Translations under genes and position numbers: made by a program
Assembly: GCA_008921705.1 (NCBI GenBank)
Contig: VFFE01009205.1
Span: forward strand, 3,371,737 to 3,435,736
DNA length: 64,000 bases
Source of the DNA: Burhinus oedicnemus
Lineage: Eukaryota; Chordata; Aves; Charadriiformes; Burhinidae
Reading direction: 5' to 3'
Shown: piece after piece, positions 1 to 14,137 of the stretch
Layout of the letters: every line of letters starts with the position of its first letter
How positions within the stretch are numbered: position 1 is the stretch's first letter
Notes under the pieces: generated by a model
Told to the model about the DNA's origin: nothing
What the model saw: only the letters and a program-made list of their open reading frames with translations
Databases searched by the model: none

Positions 1-10
1 ATGCGGGGGG

Positions 11-30
11 AAAAAAAAAAAAAAAAAAAA
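11..30. repeat. Poly-A run (20 bases) near the window start
   Basis: Twenty As follow GGGGGG at the left window edge. It is a simple homopolymer. No retroposed element can be recognised to its left because the window starts there. Confidence 0.9.
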
Positions 31-867
31 GGCAGGAAAAGTCACCTCCCCCCAGAAGGCACAAAAGCACCTAGCAACACCTGAACTGCCTATGGGAAAG
101 CTACCTCCTTTTCATCCGCCCTAAAATAGTAAAAAATAAATCATACTAGACTACTAAATCTGCTCTAGAGAAGGAAACGAACACTGGAGCCATGCTGCAA
201 GGTGGCTGCATGGTGTTTTAAATAACAATGGAGGAACGCAAAGCTCATTACTGTGACAGGCTGACAGCACTGAAAGGTAGAAGTTTGCCGTGTCTGCTGG
301 AGTGCAGAGAGATGAAAATTCATGCTGTTTCTTGCTGGTACCAGAGCATCTTCCTCCTCACCAAGACAGACAACCCTCTAGCTGGATGACAGCATGCTTC
401 AATGCTCATATTTATTAAATCACTCCCTACATAAACAAAACCTGCCAACTACACACAAGGTCTGGCAGTTTTATGATGTTTGTAAGTCTAGAAGGAAATA
501 GACCATCAGACTCATTGCCCTCCAGGATCCTTCTCCTCCTGCCATGTGATCAGATGGATTTCCCATGTAGCAGGTCAGGGTTATTTCACTGTGGAGGCCC
601 AGACACAGAAGACCTATGGTTAAGGAAGCTTTCAGAAACATCTTTTACACTAGGCAGGTTGAACCAAGTGCAATAGTCCATGAAAGTCCATCTAAAGATT
701 TGATAACATGATAGCTGGCATAATAAATTACTAACAAAAGGATCATAGATAAAGGGTTAAACCGAGTGCTTCTTCCTACTATACTTTTCAGGTCCTACAG
801 AGGAATGATCATCATTTGATCCCCTCCAAAGCTGGAAATAAATCTCACTAATCACCTCATAAGGAGC

Positions 868-975
868 ACCAATAGTAAGACACTGACTTGTGCCAATTCT
901 GCTCCCTCCTGTACCCATTACAACTGTCAGGAGCTATATACATGCATCAGAGGACATTATTTGGTCCATAGGTTA
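868..975 (+). repeat. Ancient amniote interspersed repeat, copy 1 of the 'GGACATTATTTGG' type
   Basis: The 3' part, ATGCATCAGAGGACATTATTTGGTCCATA, is nearly the same as a stretch at 57935-57963. Upstream, TTGTGCCAATTCTGCTCCC and CATTACAACTGTCAGGAGC resemble the old sauropsid repeat whose consensus ends GCAGAATTTGGCCC. Both copies lie in introns of the same gene. Confidence 0.6.
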
Positions 976-1030
976 TTTTTCTACCATAATTATGTCAGTA
1001 CAGTGAAACTTTAAAATACAGAGGACTTAC

Positions 1031-1137
1031 TTCAAACTTCAGTTGCTTCTTGGAACCTGTGCGTGTGTCACTTTCTTTTTCTGGTTTCTTTTCATCTCCA
1101 CTGCAAACTCCATCTGTCTTCTCTGGAGGCAAAGCCA
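1031..1137 (-). CDS. NKD1: NKD1 internal coding exon (VALPPEKTDG...KKQLKFE), upstream of the EF-hand exon
   Basis: On the minus strand a T-rich tract ending TTTTTTGCAG precedes the exon, and the donor GTAAGT follows directly after a GAA codon. The 107 bp start with the last two bases of a Val codon and continue with 35 open codons, so the exon enters in phase 1 and leaves in phase 0. The translation begins VALPPEKTDGVCSGDEKK, passes through a Lys/Glu/Ser/Thr-rich linker, and ends GSKKQLKFE. From memory, human NKD1 has the same two blocks at the same spacing, followed by ELQCDVS and the EF-hand. NKD2 differs clearly here, so I call NKD1. NKD1 is an N-myristoylated cytoplasmic/membrane protein that binds Dishevelled and dampens canonical Wnt signalling as a feedback target. 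This segment is a charged linker before the EF-hand. The exon encoding ELQCDVS is not in bases 1-1030, so the gene runs off the left edge. Confidence 0.95.
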
Positions 1138-4100
1138 CTGCAAAAAATATATTTAAGAAAAAAACGCTTATAAGGAAATGTCAAAGCAGTCTAGTATTTG
1201 CAAATCTGTCTTTATATTTAGGGTGAAATTGATTTCAGCAAACTTGTATGAGAGGATCATTATACTTGATTTGCTTTTGTGTTCGCTACACGTCTGGGAT
1301 AATTTCCGCAGACAATCTACCAACAGCGTTTGGTACACAGCCTCTCCTACAAACATCACTAGTCACAGGAAGTTCAAACACAGTATTATGAGAATATAAA
1401 TCAGCAGAACTGTTACTGTAAATAAGTTGAATAATTTTGCAAAATATTGAAAGTTTGTGACATATTGCAAAAACACATTGCACTCACTAGCAGTGAATGA
1501 AGTAATGAAGCTGAGATGAAGTCCTCGTTCTGTTTCAATTTCCCTCTTCAAATACACATAAACCTTACTACCTTCCAAAAAGGTAAAACTACCTGCCAAA
1601 AAGTTTAAGCTGCATTTTTTCAAGTATGTATGACAAAGTATATTTTACCTAAGTTTCAAGTTAAAACATTTGCACTTGCATAATTCAATAGCACTCATAA
1701 AGAGAATCAATATTAACATCTATCAGATATATATCACAACATATCATAACATATAGCAGATACATAACAGTAAGATATATATCATTCTGATGTGGATTAA
1801 AAGACAAACACCCATGAACTTAATAGCTGTGCCTTTGGCTCCTGCAGAGGCACTCAGCCTTGCACATGATGAAACCCTGTATCTGAAGAAAATGAATCCT
1901 AGATTCTTTATGAAGATATACAGATTTTTTTAACCCTACCCTCAAACATTTTAGATATGATTTTATACATCCACATACCTCTACCAATAATGTTATACCC
2001 ATACTTCATCAGGCATAGCAGTGATCCTGCCTATTCCCCCCAAAATAGAAGATACTGCGAGGACGTGAGTGTTAAAGTCAGCATTTTTTCTCTTGCACTG
2101 CAGCATTTGCATTTACCCAAAGCCTTTAGCCTAATGCTATGTGGGAACCATTTGTTGGAGATGCCCCTGTAAGAAAGATCTCATGTAAGTGCCAGTTCAG
2201 TAAAGTCAGATTCCTTACAAAATAGGAGACATGATCCCCTCCAGTTCAGGATGACCCATTTCAAACTGGGTTTTCTCTGTGACTCTCCTGGTGTTTGGCA
2301 CTACTGAGGCGCCTCCCAAGCATTCTCCCAGGAAAGTAAGTCACTAACATGCTAGAAATGAAGATATTATATTAGCCATCTTTCAGCATTTTTTTTAACA
2401 TTCAAAATTGAACAATTAGCTAAAAAAATTTTAAAAATCAAAACACTCTACCCTTACCACAGCTTTACACTCTCAGAAATTCCAAAAGCTGAAATTTCAC
2501 ATCACCATGCTGCAATATCTCACATTTTCTAGTCTTATTTCTTTGTTTAAATTTAACACTATTGTATTACCTTTTTTTGGTTTTCAAAACTGTGGTATAC
2601 TAGAAAAGATTCTGGATGTGCAGGAAAGAAAGGGGGAATGAGGTAGAAATCCTAACCTTTGGAATTTGCTGACTTTGATACTTATTTGGAGTTTTGATGT
2701 TAGTAACTAACACCAGCTTCCCAACACGCACATGTAATTTGCATTGTACAAATGAAAGTAGACGTGGAGTTCATTATACACATACTCACACACTGATACA
2801 CTTTGATTTCTACTCCAAGCCATGTGAGGAAGCCAAGCAGGAAGGTCAGCTGAAGGAAGAGAAAGCTCACTTCACGGCAATTTCTTCCCTCATCCTTTTG
2901 ACCTGGTGTTACTGGATGAGCAGGGACTGTTTACTAGGAGTTTTTTGTATAGTGTTTATCATAATGAAGGCACATATTAAACTAAATACTACTTACAATA
3001 CATAAGTTTGAAGTATATCTGAAGAAGGGCCATTTGCTTTATACTCACTTTGTCCATAAATACAACTCCATATTCCTGGAAGTTCAAAGCTAAGGCCACA
3101 GAAAGACCCCAGTGAAACAAAAGACAACATTTGGTTGTCTACCTTAGTCCAGCTTTGTTGTTTCATTCTAAAATCAACAAGAAATGAAAAGGTAATGTGG
3201 GCCTTCATAACAAGGACAGTTACATTGACAGTGGTTCTTCATAACTATTAAATATGCCCCTAGATTTTCAGTGGCTCATTTGTACCAGTGATCAGTTTCT
3301 CACAGGAAGAGTTCTAACTAAGCTGATAGAAACATTTGTATGAGGGGCTTTTGCAATCCCTTGCAATCTCGCTCTAGGGAATGTGAAATAAATGAAAGCT
3401 GGGCTGGTATGACCCCTAGCTTTGTTGGAACAGTGGACAACCAATTGAAAGAAAAAAATCCACCCCTGTTATCACACATACTTTTAAATGCATAAAGGTA
3501 CATAATGGCCAAAAGACTTCTACAGTGGTCTTTTATCTGTTAAGGGACAGCATCCCAAATGACACTGACATGGCAAACAACATTAGGCTGAGAGCACTGA
3601 GGAGCAGATCCTGCACAAGGTGACTATTCCCTGCCCCAGCGCTCTTTGTTGGGTTTTTCTATCAAAACGAAGCGTCTTACAGAGCATTCTCTCCCTTCCA
3701 CCACCGCGCTCATGAACTGTGCTGAAAGCTGCTGGCACGTGCAAAGGAGCACCAGAGTTCCCCAGCCCACAGGGTGCTGCAGAGAGGAACCGCATCGAGT
3801 TACCTTCTGGTTTCAGGAGCAGCCCTTCCACTGGCACGTTTAATAACCTTTCTGGATGTACGCTTTGTGTGTTCAGATAGGAAGCTTTCACTTTAATGTA
3901 TAATTTATGTAACAGAGGAAAAAATGTGCTCTGACAAATTAGTCTTCTCAAAAAACAAGAGTTGAACTATTGGGGAAGGAGGGGATACATCTTGCAGTAC
4001 ACTCCTTGAGAGAGTTTAAATACTCTATGCCAGAAATTATCCTCTTTGAGCTTTGCTGACCTTTGATCTGAAGAACTCATTGGCCCTGCTGCTCTGGGGA

Positions 4101-6317
4101 ATTATCCTTTGAAATCAGTTACTCATTTTGAAGCTCAGATGAAATAGGGAAATCTGGTGATCTCATCCTGATGTCAAGTTTCATTCAGCAAAGAAAAATG
4201 AAATCTAAATAGGAAACTTTAAAGGGGAATATGGAGGTATTAAAATAATATTTACGAGTGATCAAATGATGTGTCTGTGCATATATCCTCGTGTGCCTTA
4301 TCCAAACCCAAAGAACATTTAAAAATACATACTGGAGTACGTCTGTTTTGTCTGAGAAGAGAAGTACAAGTGTTTGGTATCTTGTTTCTATACTTAGTTT
4401 TGACTATTGACATGGGCTCCATTTCATGAAGGATACAAACACATGCTGAACCTACTTATAAATAAAATGAGAATGTCTGCTTGGGACAGTTAAAACTGGC
4501 AGCCTATAAACAGAGATCCACCAGTGAGCCGCATGCCAAGCTTCAGATATACTCACAATGTGAACTTCCTTTCAGCTCTGCCAACAATATTAAACTAGAC
4601 CAGACAAGATAGCTATCTTAAAGGACTGTGGAGAATTAATAGACTTGTGTTTCCAAAGGCTAGGCCATCAGAAATAGGTCCACGTACAATTTATCATTTG
4701 TGCAAAAATACTTACCTCCCCACTCACTGTCCTGACAAAGAGAACGCACTACATAGACGAATACACAGAGAAACCTACCCTTGTTGTGGGAATCCACAAC
4801 TGGAGGGGAAAAAAAAAAAAAGTATATTTATTGCTTCTCAAGGGAATAACCACATGCTCTCAAAACCAATGTTCCCTACAGAATGTTTCATGAATTGAAA
4901 TACTGCATATGTTTTCTTTATGATCTCTTTTCTTGTTCATTATTAATAGTCTTGTATTCACTTCTATAACCTTAAGACACTATAAAAATGCGTCTGGACA
5001 ATATTTGAAATTGGAAAGACAATAAAGGAAAAATATTAACTTGGAAAAATTGTGAAATACCATTCTTTCATGAAAAACAAACTGACTGGCGTAAGTGTAC
5101 TAGCAGATGTTTCTCTCCAAGATTGTTAATTACTACCACCCAATTGCTTGTAATTGAGGTGGGAGAGGAAGAGAAGAAGAGAATGAACACCAGTTTAAAG
5201 GTATTAAGACTCATCCCTGAAGAAATAAGTCCCTTTTTTCAGAGGTTTATTCATTCCTAAGAAAAGAAGGGGGTAATAATTCCAACTGCTCCTTAGGAAT
5301 CACCAAAAAATCTCAGAAATGAGGTAAAACTGATTGCTGTGCTCCCTGTATTGAATGAGCATACAAATACTAACCTTCAGACATCCAAACCATTCTTCGC
5401 TCACCTCCATCCTGCATCTGAGAATAAGCGGGGAAAAAACAGAGAGCCAAAATAGAGCTGCAGTCAGGTTGAAAAGTGACTGTGTAAACTTTCACCCTCA
5501 CTCAAGTGGCTCATCATTTCAGGTTTCTCAAAGCCTCATTCAAGCAACGTACTATGCTTTTTAACAAATGGTCTTCCTTCTCAAGTAAGGACAGTTTCAC
5601 TCTACTTTTCAACTGTATTTTAGTCAGATGGATTAAGAGGAATGTGGCCAGAAACAAAAAAGGACAAAACTCTGATGAACGTTCTGGTCCAAGTTACAGC
5701 TAGCAAGTCCAAATTTGCAGAGCAGTTAGCAGAACTCTGGCTAAAGATGAACTATTTCAGAGCCTCTTTGGGATGACAGCCATTCCGAAAGGTATGTGAT
5801 GGATCACAGGGCCTTAACTCAGAAAGCAGAACTATGGGAGAAGCTATGCAATTCCACAGGGATAAATTATGACTGGACATTACCAGTGGCTATTATCTTA
5901 ACGTCAGGTCATTACTGTGTAATTTTTGAGAGAAAGCAGAGTAAAGGTAAAATTGGAGAACTGACAAAAATGCCACCTATGAAAGTCAGCATCTGGCATA
6001 CACGAAACCAAACCCTTTGAAGTAAAATATTATTAGCCTTCCCCTCAAGTCAGATAGACTGGATTCCACAGCAATTCTTTAAAACTACTACCAGAAACAA
6101 AGGCCAGAATTATCTGTATGTGGGGAAAACCAACAAACCAGACACTAGAACCTGAGACTTGTGGGGGAGTAAGATAAAAGGAAAATTAAAAAATGCATAG
6201 ATATATCAAGACAAGGAGATGAAGTCACAAGCACTTCCGTAACAGCTCAAATTGAACTTCAGTAGCAATATTTGACTGGCGGAATTGAGCGTCAAAGAGC
6301 TGGCCCAACCGAGCTCA

Positions 6318-6365
6318 GTAGTAAAACTCCTACTGACATCAATAGGGTAAGGGTTTCACTTCCAA
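6318..6365 (+). repeat. Ancient amniote interspersed repeat remnant
   Basis: GTAGTAAAACTCCTACTGACATCAATAGGGTAAGGGTTTCACTT resembles the frequent sauropsid repeat tail AAAACTCCTATTGACTTCAATGGGAGCAGGGTTTCACCC. Only about 45 bp can be matched by eye, so the call is tentative. Confidence 0.5.
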
Positions 6366-8128
6366 TTTACAGATCTAGCAGACGCAGCAGAACTTAAAGT
6401 CAGAGACTATGAGAACCAAAGGGATAGAAAGAGAATTAATTGTGTTGTTTTTCCTGAAGTCTCTGATGTCTAAATTATCTGGTTCTGTCAACATATTTTT
6501 CATTGCAAATCAGGTTTGACAAACATAACTGACATTCTTTGCTGACTGCACGACAACAACCAGAGCAATAACGACTATGCTTGAAAGTCCAATCTGAGAA
6601 GTCGTCTTTTAATTAACAATTACATTCACATTCAGATTTCACTTTTAAGTTCTCCTGGAGGCCACGGATTAAGAAATATCATCCCCATTAAGCACACAAT
6701 TTGGTTTTATTCCACAGAGCTTATTGAAATACATCCCCGATGGAGATAACTTTGCTTGAGCAAAGGTCCTCTTCTCCAGTGGCAAAGAAACATAGGCAGA
6801 ATAGGACCAGGAAAGGAGTAACATTCCTGTTCCACAGCCACCAGAATAAGTGCACAGAAAACCAGGCTTGTCTTGGGTCAGTGCCAAAAGTGTGTATTCA
6901 ACTTTCTCTGGCTGAAAGCTGAAGCTGATGAATTAGACACACCCTTCAAAACAACAAAGATCGAGCTGCCTTCTCTGAAACTTACTGTAGGGAAATTAAT
7001 TGTCCATTTTAAGTCCAGTGGGACAAGTCAAAACCAATTTAGCAAGAGCTGTACTAGTAGTACTTTGTACTACTCTGGGATGGATACTTCAACCTGAAAA
7101 TACAGAGAGAAATCACATTTTTCTATTTCACTGTTTCCTTTTGATGGCCACAACACAAATTAAAGGTTCAATCGATCGCACACCACGGAGTGGAAAAAAA
7201 AGATTCATGATGTCACAAGACCTACTGCCAGCACCGGACCAGGGGGAGACAGTTAGGCATGGAACAGAGGGGCAGTGACTCAGACCATGTGATGGCTTAC
7301 AAAAAAACCCCAACAAAAATAGACAACCAAAATAGGTTTTAATCATTCAGGCATCAGATAATGATTCTAACTGACAAGTCACCACTAGGACACTGGGGAA
7401 TTGCTAAACTGAAATTCACTGCAATGTTCAGACAATGTTTTCTCTCCTGAATAAAAACCAGTCAAACTCACAGGTCTGTGCAACACCAACTCCCTTCAAG
7501 CTTCAATTCCTTTTGCCAACCCCAATAATTTGACATATATAAGTAGCCGTATTTCCAAGCCTTGATACAGAATCACAGGTTTCTGTCTAGGTCTGGTGTC
7601 TTTTTGTTGGCTGTTGGATTGGGGGGAGGGAGGATTTTTTTACTATCTCCTTACAAAAAAAAGATTTGTACTAAAGATGCAGATACATAGGACAATACGG
7701 TCTCTCTCTGCTAGCTAGGGTGTAGCTCATACATACTTAAACACTAAACCTAGATTTCTCACACTCTCGATGGAGTGAGTTTGCTGAAGGGAGGGAGTTT
7801 GCTGAATTTTGCCAGATTATGATTCCCTTTTCCAATTAGTTCCCCAACTGGCTGTATGTCATCAACAGCAACTGCCAGATTAAATGCCTTACTTGACCAT
7901 CTTCACCCAATACACTTTGATGTTCAGTTCTCAAGCTTCAAAATACCTTTTGGATGAAGATCAGACAGCACTAAACAGAATTACTAATTAATTAAGCAAA
8001 GTTAAATTTTAAACACTGTTTGTTGTGTTAGCCAAAAGCCTGAACAGAACAGTCTTTTTTTTCCCTTCCTCATCGGAGATCAAAGAAGATAATTTCTCCC
8101 TCCCCTCTTCTGTCTTAAAAAAAAAACT

Positions 8129-8155
8129 GGGGGGGGGGGGAACACACACACACAA
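8129..8155. repeat. G12 run followed by a short CA repeat
   Basis: Twelve Gs are followed by AACACACACACACAA, after an A10 run just upstream. This is low-complexity DNA in which assemblies often miscount length. Confidence 0.9.
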
Positions 8156-10544
8156 TCTCCATACGCTTTGGTCAGAGTAGTTCAGGATGATACCTGTAGC
8201 AGCAAGATTTGTGTTTGATCAGTGGGCATATCAAAAGCCACATTAACAGAATGCAATCTGCTATAACTATCTGTATCATTTAACATGGGTAAGCACTTCT
8301 TAAGTGAAAACTGTCACTGTCATATGGACCACTTACCACTTTCTAACAGCATTATGTGTCCCTGGAGTTCTGAATGGGCCTGTGAAGTGTTGAATTCTGT
8401 TGCTGAACAGTGACAGATGGGGACACCAACTGATCATTTGTGACTTCAAGTAAAAGAAGAAAGACCTCTCTTCTCTAAAGATGGCCATACACTGATTTTG
8501 GTTAGTAACTGGTAACAATTTTGCTTTTTAAAAATCCCTTCTCAGTGTAAGTTGCTGATATGCCTGTTCACATACACCTTTCTATCTTGAATTTTCTCTG
8601 TCTCTTTGGATTTTTTTCCCCTGAGATTCATAATAGAGAAAAAAGAAGAAAAAAACCCAGCCACTACATAACCATCTATTCAAATGAAGGCTGAGTAGGT
8701 AGTGTTATTAATAACGTAGGCTTTGATATCAACTCACTCCCATCTAACTTAGATGTTCAGTGGGAAAATCGTGTTTCCACCACCTCTGCTATGATAACGG
8801 AGCCTCTAAAGGGATATGAACTGTAGTATCATTTCATTAGAATTGCTTCCCATGAGGAATAATGTCGCTCTGACCCTCACAAAGCTGGCCTTTTTATAGA
8901 GAGCAATGTTGTGGACCTGTACTGTAACCTTATTTTGGCTTTGATGAATCAGTTGCACATCTGACAACTCTCTCATAGTTAATACTCAGTAGTAGGTTCA
9001 GTGTCCCCATCCTCAGAGCCGTACATGTTACTCTGAGAGGTGGGGGAGAATGGAGATCGATCCACAACATAACTGAAAAGCAGTATCGTGACTAACAGTC
9101 CAGCATATACGTGTGCACATACAAGCATACACCTCTTTCCCTTTTCGTATTTATACAGGGGTGAGGAATGGTACTGAGGTGACACATCACATACTGCAAA
9201 ACATGCAGAGAAATAAAATTCATCAAGGCTTGACCCAACCACCTCATTTGAAGTCTAGAGAGCACACAGGATCTTACCACAAGAAATGATTCCCACAGAG
9301 CAAATGCTGGTAACTGCTTACCATTTTTAATAAGTATAGTACAGCCTAAAGACCACAACCAGAGATGGAAGCCCGCTGTGCTACGTACTGCTCAAAATGC
9401 AGAAGAGGAGATGGTTTGGAGGACGCTTACAGGAGGACCCAGCCCTTCCTATTGCTCTAGAGAGCCCATGTGTTTCACAAATCAAGATTCAGCTTCCTGC
9501 TTGGAGCTACCCCTTTGGTGGAAAACCCTGCAATATCCTCCTAGACAGTGTCATTGTGAATTTTCACTCAAACATTCCATCTTGAAATCTGGGCAGCAAT
9601 CCCCACTTGCTAGTGGGGCCTGGGCAGCCACCCCTGCAAGGGCGCGGGCGGCCTGGGACAGGTCAGGTGGGTGGGTGCCCAGCGCAGCTCCCCGAGGGTC
9701 CTGCAGTGGGCATCGAGTAGTCTTCATCTGAACATCAGTTTGCCAAGAACATCCTTCCACACCTGGATGGCCCCACTCTCTGTAAGGGCTCATTAAAATA
9801 ACCAAACAAGGGTCTGCAGCACCACACTTTAACTTCATGCCTCCAAATCCTGAAGAGGGTCTCTAACTCTCTCCTAAGTAAGTCTTTTGTGGACAGAATT
9901 CAGGGCTGCCTTGGCTCTCCTCCGCCACTCCCTGCCAGCGCTAAACCCTGTGCGCAGTCCTGGCTGCGAGGCACAGCAAAGCCCTCCGCTCCTCCGGAGC
10001 CCTGTGAAAATTCCTCGGGTAGCAGCTCTGTTACTTCTGGATATTTGGTTTTACAACTATTCCTTTCCTCTCTTTTTGTTACCTTTACAGTTTTAAATCC
10101 TTTTGGGTATGAAGTTGGGCACTTTGTAGGACATATTCTACTGGTGAAAGGACCTGGATTGCTGGATTGGATTTATAAAGCAAGAAAAAAAATGATTACT
10201 GGTATTTTTATTTTTTTGGTAGGCTGGGGGTTGGGACTTTCCATCTAACAAGAGCAGCTGGACTCCGAGCTCTTTCAAGAGCAGAAATGTTGCTTCAGGT
10301 TCATTTCCACAACCCCATAGTGCTGCATTTATTATTTGCTTTTACTCACAAACTAGTTGTGGTTACCAAAAAAAAAAAACAACCCAAAAAACCTCTTCCA
10401 AACAAATGACATTTTATCTTTTTCTCCACGGGAGAATAAGGTTGACTGCTACTTATGCTTTGAGGTTTGGATATGATTGAGATGAAACATCTGTTAAGAA
10501 AAAAGGTAGGGGGGGGGACTTTTTTCTGCTAAAAATATCATTCC

Positions 10545-10562
10545 TTTTTTTTTTTTTTTTTT
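10545..10562. repeat. Poly-T run (18 bases)
   Basis: Eighteen Ts lie in intron DNA, a short distance after a separate G-run (GTAGGGGGGGG). Confidence 0.9.
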
Positions 10563-13500
10563 CACCAAACTTGAAACATGTGATGAAATTCAACTTTTAA
10601 AATATAACCCTGGAGCTACTTGAAACTATAAAAGTCTCCTCAGTATCTGAGGCAAGTCAGAATTTCCACTGTTCAAGCTGGGCTTTTATGAAGAGCAGAC
10701 TTTAGAAAAAGCTGTAATCTGTCTAGGTAACAAAGGGCACTTGTTCTGCCTGGTGAGGTAAAACTTTGGGTTTCTGTAGCTACTGCAGCAGAAGTGGAGT
10801 TGAAGCACACAAAAGCACCCTGACTGATACACACTTTGAATTTGGAATAGCAACTGGCAAAAGCAATATGCTTTTCACTGAAATTGCCTCTGTAAGTCTG
10901 CGTGTACATGCCTGTGTATTTGTAAGGTTCAGCAGGATGACAGGTTGTTGTGTCTGAACTACCCAGCCCAAAGGTTCAGGCATCTATCTAGCTTTACATC
11001 TATCCAGCCGTCTGTAGAAAACGATGGCTCCTAAATCTGATCCCAGAAACGCAAGAACTGTTTAATCCTGTCATAAACTGTATCCTCACATGAGACACTG
11101 TGGGATATGAAATCCCTACGGGCAGGAGCACACATATGGGATCTAAACAAAAGCCTACAGCAGAAAGCTATCAAAAACCCAGCAAAGGGAGCACTCCGAA
11201 ACTCGGTTGCCTGGCTGTGTCAAGGTCAAGTCAAACACGAACTGGCAACTTTAGGAATATTCGGGAGTTGCAGCAGGCCATAGTGCCTATTAAATGCTGT
11301 ATTCAGGGTTTCTAAAAATGAATGTAATGTTTCATGTAAAGGCAAGGGATTTGAAACAAATATATTGTCTTCTGAAACAGCAAGGGCCAAAACTTCTTTC
11401 AATTACAAGAGCACAAAACTGGAATAATTCCATGAACACCAGCATGAGAATATTATCTGGCCCCAAATCTTTGCCTGGAAATATGCTCTAGTTTCACATG
11501 GATTAAAAAAGGAGAGAGTCACAAGAGAGTCAGAGAAGAATGGCATTTTGACTCACTTTTCAAAAACATGTTTAATAAAACCTCCACGAACTGTGGTCAA
11601 AGCTACAAGAAAAATAACTGGTAATAATCGTTGCTGGGAAATTAAAAGTAGAAAAGGGCCTTTGTTCTTCAAGTAGAATAAATGAAACCACTGGTATTCA
11701 TCATGTTTCCAGAGAGATTGTTTTCAAACTCCTGACTTGTTCCCATATTTCATTCTTTGTTCTTGGTGGTGGATGTCCTGGGGCAAAGTTCAAGTGCATT
11801 TTTATACTGCTGCACACGTATAGTAATGGAGCTTTATCTCTGCACCATATACACTAGGTCAGCTGTCTCCCAGAGATACGCCCGAGTCCTTCAGTTTGCC
11901 AAAGTGCATCTGACGGTACACCCTGCCTCCCAGATTAGTCACCACTGTGGTGGCAGGACAGCAGGACACGAAGACGGATGTGACGGGCTGTAACCCAGCC
12001 ACCTCGGGTGGTGGTAGGGGTTTGACAGGCGTACCCGTGCAGTGAGCAGCCAGTGCAGAGCTGTGCACCAGCCTGCATTCCTGTGTGCTCAGTGTGATTG
12101 TTACCCAGCCTAAGCTAGATGAACAGCTCACCTGGATATGCCTACACACGCTACAGTTCCTTCCTCCTCTGAATCACACCGTTGACAGCCCAAGGGAAAC
12201 ACCAATGACCAAGACTGATTTGGTGCACCCTGATTACTGAGGCCCAGCCCTTTCAAACCTCATGCACAGAGAACGAGCCTCACGTCACTGGCACCCGTTC
12301 CTTGCCCCTATCTCAGTCCCGCTCCATGGTAGCTTCCCTTGGGCTTCACTCACTGGTGTGAGCAACCAGCTGGGTGCCACGGTCTGCTGCCTGAGCGCTG
12401 CCGTGATGCTTCGCTCACCTTCAGGATGTGGAAGGCAAATGCGAGAGCCCTCCTCCCTTTGATGAGATCTCCCTAAGCTATGTAGTTTTGCACTTTGATT
12501 GCCTTGCCTCCTACATGCACCCTGATCGTCTGCCTCTTCATGCTACAAAAGAAGCAGCTTGAGGAGACTTGTAGACATAGGTTTTCAACAGCTATATCCA
12601 CAGGTGACTCTCTGCCTCCTAGCAAACTAGTTCACGACTACCCTAGAGCTGAGAGTAAACGAATATTCTTATTGTTGATTGATTCTTTTTCTAATGACCA
12701 TTCAGAAAGAGCGTTAGCTTCTCTGTCAAAGAAGGAAAAGTTGCCAGTCTTAGGTAGGAGAGAGTATGGAAAACAAATATTTTTATGAATACCAAGCATG
12801 CATATAATATTAAAGCTTCCCATGTTTAAGGTGTTCATAGGGATCAACTCTGTGCTTTTTTGAGGTGCTTGTTCATTTCCCTTTTCATTACCTTGGTTTT
12901 CTACTGAAATATTTTTTGTAGATTACACACAATTAAATTAACATCTGGCTTTCTTCAGACACCATGAAGAACAGAGACCACTTGTAAGTTTGGAAGGATT
13001 TCTTGTGTACTATACTTTGAAACGCTGCCTCTGTCATATTGTGAGGGACAGACATAGAGGCAGGAAATCCCAAGCTCTGTTCTCAGCTTTGCTATTGTGT
13101 CCCTGAACCAAACACGCAACTTGCTTGTGTTCAGGCATGACAACTTTCCAGCAGCATACAATGATCTGAATACAGAGACCAGTTAAACTATCAGTTACAC
13201 CAGGTATGATCTTCCCAGTCCAATGCAGAGGATTAATAACCCACAACAAAACTCTCAAACCATAGACAAAACACGTCATCTATCAAAAACTGTTAGGCAG
13301 CACCGGTAGGAGCTGGTGGGTTGTCAGCTAAAGAGAGTGGTACCCTACATGCAGGGAACAAGCACGGCACGGACAGCAGAGCACATACCCTCCGCATAGC
13401 AGCGGCTCAGTGTGAGGAGGAAAGCTCACCCTCTGAGGTGACATAACAGCCCACTTTTCACTGCCTTTCTGTGCTCCGCTTGCCAACATGGGTGGGAGCT

Positions 13501-13714
13501 GTTAGACACTGTAAAGGTCCATTTGGAAACACCTGGAGACCACAAAGTCATTAGACACAGGCCATGGCCAACCATTGGATGGCAACAGTCTTTCATCACT
13601 ACTGCCCTGGCTGCACTTGAAACAGCAGCTCTAGAAGTAAAAGCTTCTGATCCAAATACCACCCCCCCTCAACTGGAACAGCTAATGTTAAGAAACACTT
13701 GTACAATTTTATAA

Positions 13715-13735
13715 TTTTTTTTTTTTTTTTAAAAA
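13715..13735. repeat. Poly-T run followed by A5
   Basis: Sixteen Ts followed by five As form a simple homopolymer junction in intron DNA. Confidence 0.9.
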
Positions 13736-14137
13736 GTGCCTTATGCCATAAGATTTTCCTCCCACTCATGGCAAACAGCCTACCTGCTTCTTATAATTTC
13801 CTGGATCTGTGTATGACCACAGGAAAACTTCTGCTAATCCTACCAGTCTCATGTTCTTTGGTGACTTTTATTCTAACTGCCAAACTAAGCAGTTTTCTCT
13901 TGGCACTCTCCACTGCTCCTTCCCGCCCCCCCCCTCCCCATGTTCTTTGGTAGTCCTTCCAATTCACAGTAACCAGCTTATCAGCTTCCAGCCTCGGCAG
14001 GGACTAGCTGTTTGTCAGATAATGGTGGCTGGTGCCCGTGGGTCACCCTGAAACTGAAGATATTTTTCAGAGTTGTTTCATGTCACATTTAGTAGGAAAG
14101 GGTACAGCAGAAACCTCTTGACAACTGAAAAAAATAC

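Larger units (their letters stand above)
1..1030 (-). other. NKD1: NKD1 intron, 5' portion only (downstream of the 1031-1137 exon)
   Basis: This is intron sequence read on the minus strand from the GTAAGT donor at 1030 leftwards. It starts at the window edge with a 20-base A run at 11-30. No exon encoding the NKD1 EF-hand segment is visible. An ancient interspersed repeat occupies about 868-975. The 67-codon open frame at 473-676 on the plus strand has no recognisable similarity and is taken as chance. Confidence 0.8.

Noticed and set aside
12415..12440. Minus-strand donor-like CTGAAG|GTGAGC in the 18.8-kb intron.
   Set aside because: The reading frame for SPEG contains a stop, and the flanking NKD1 exons already join directly in phase.
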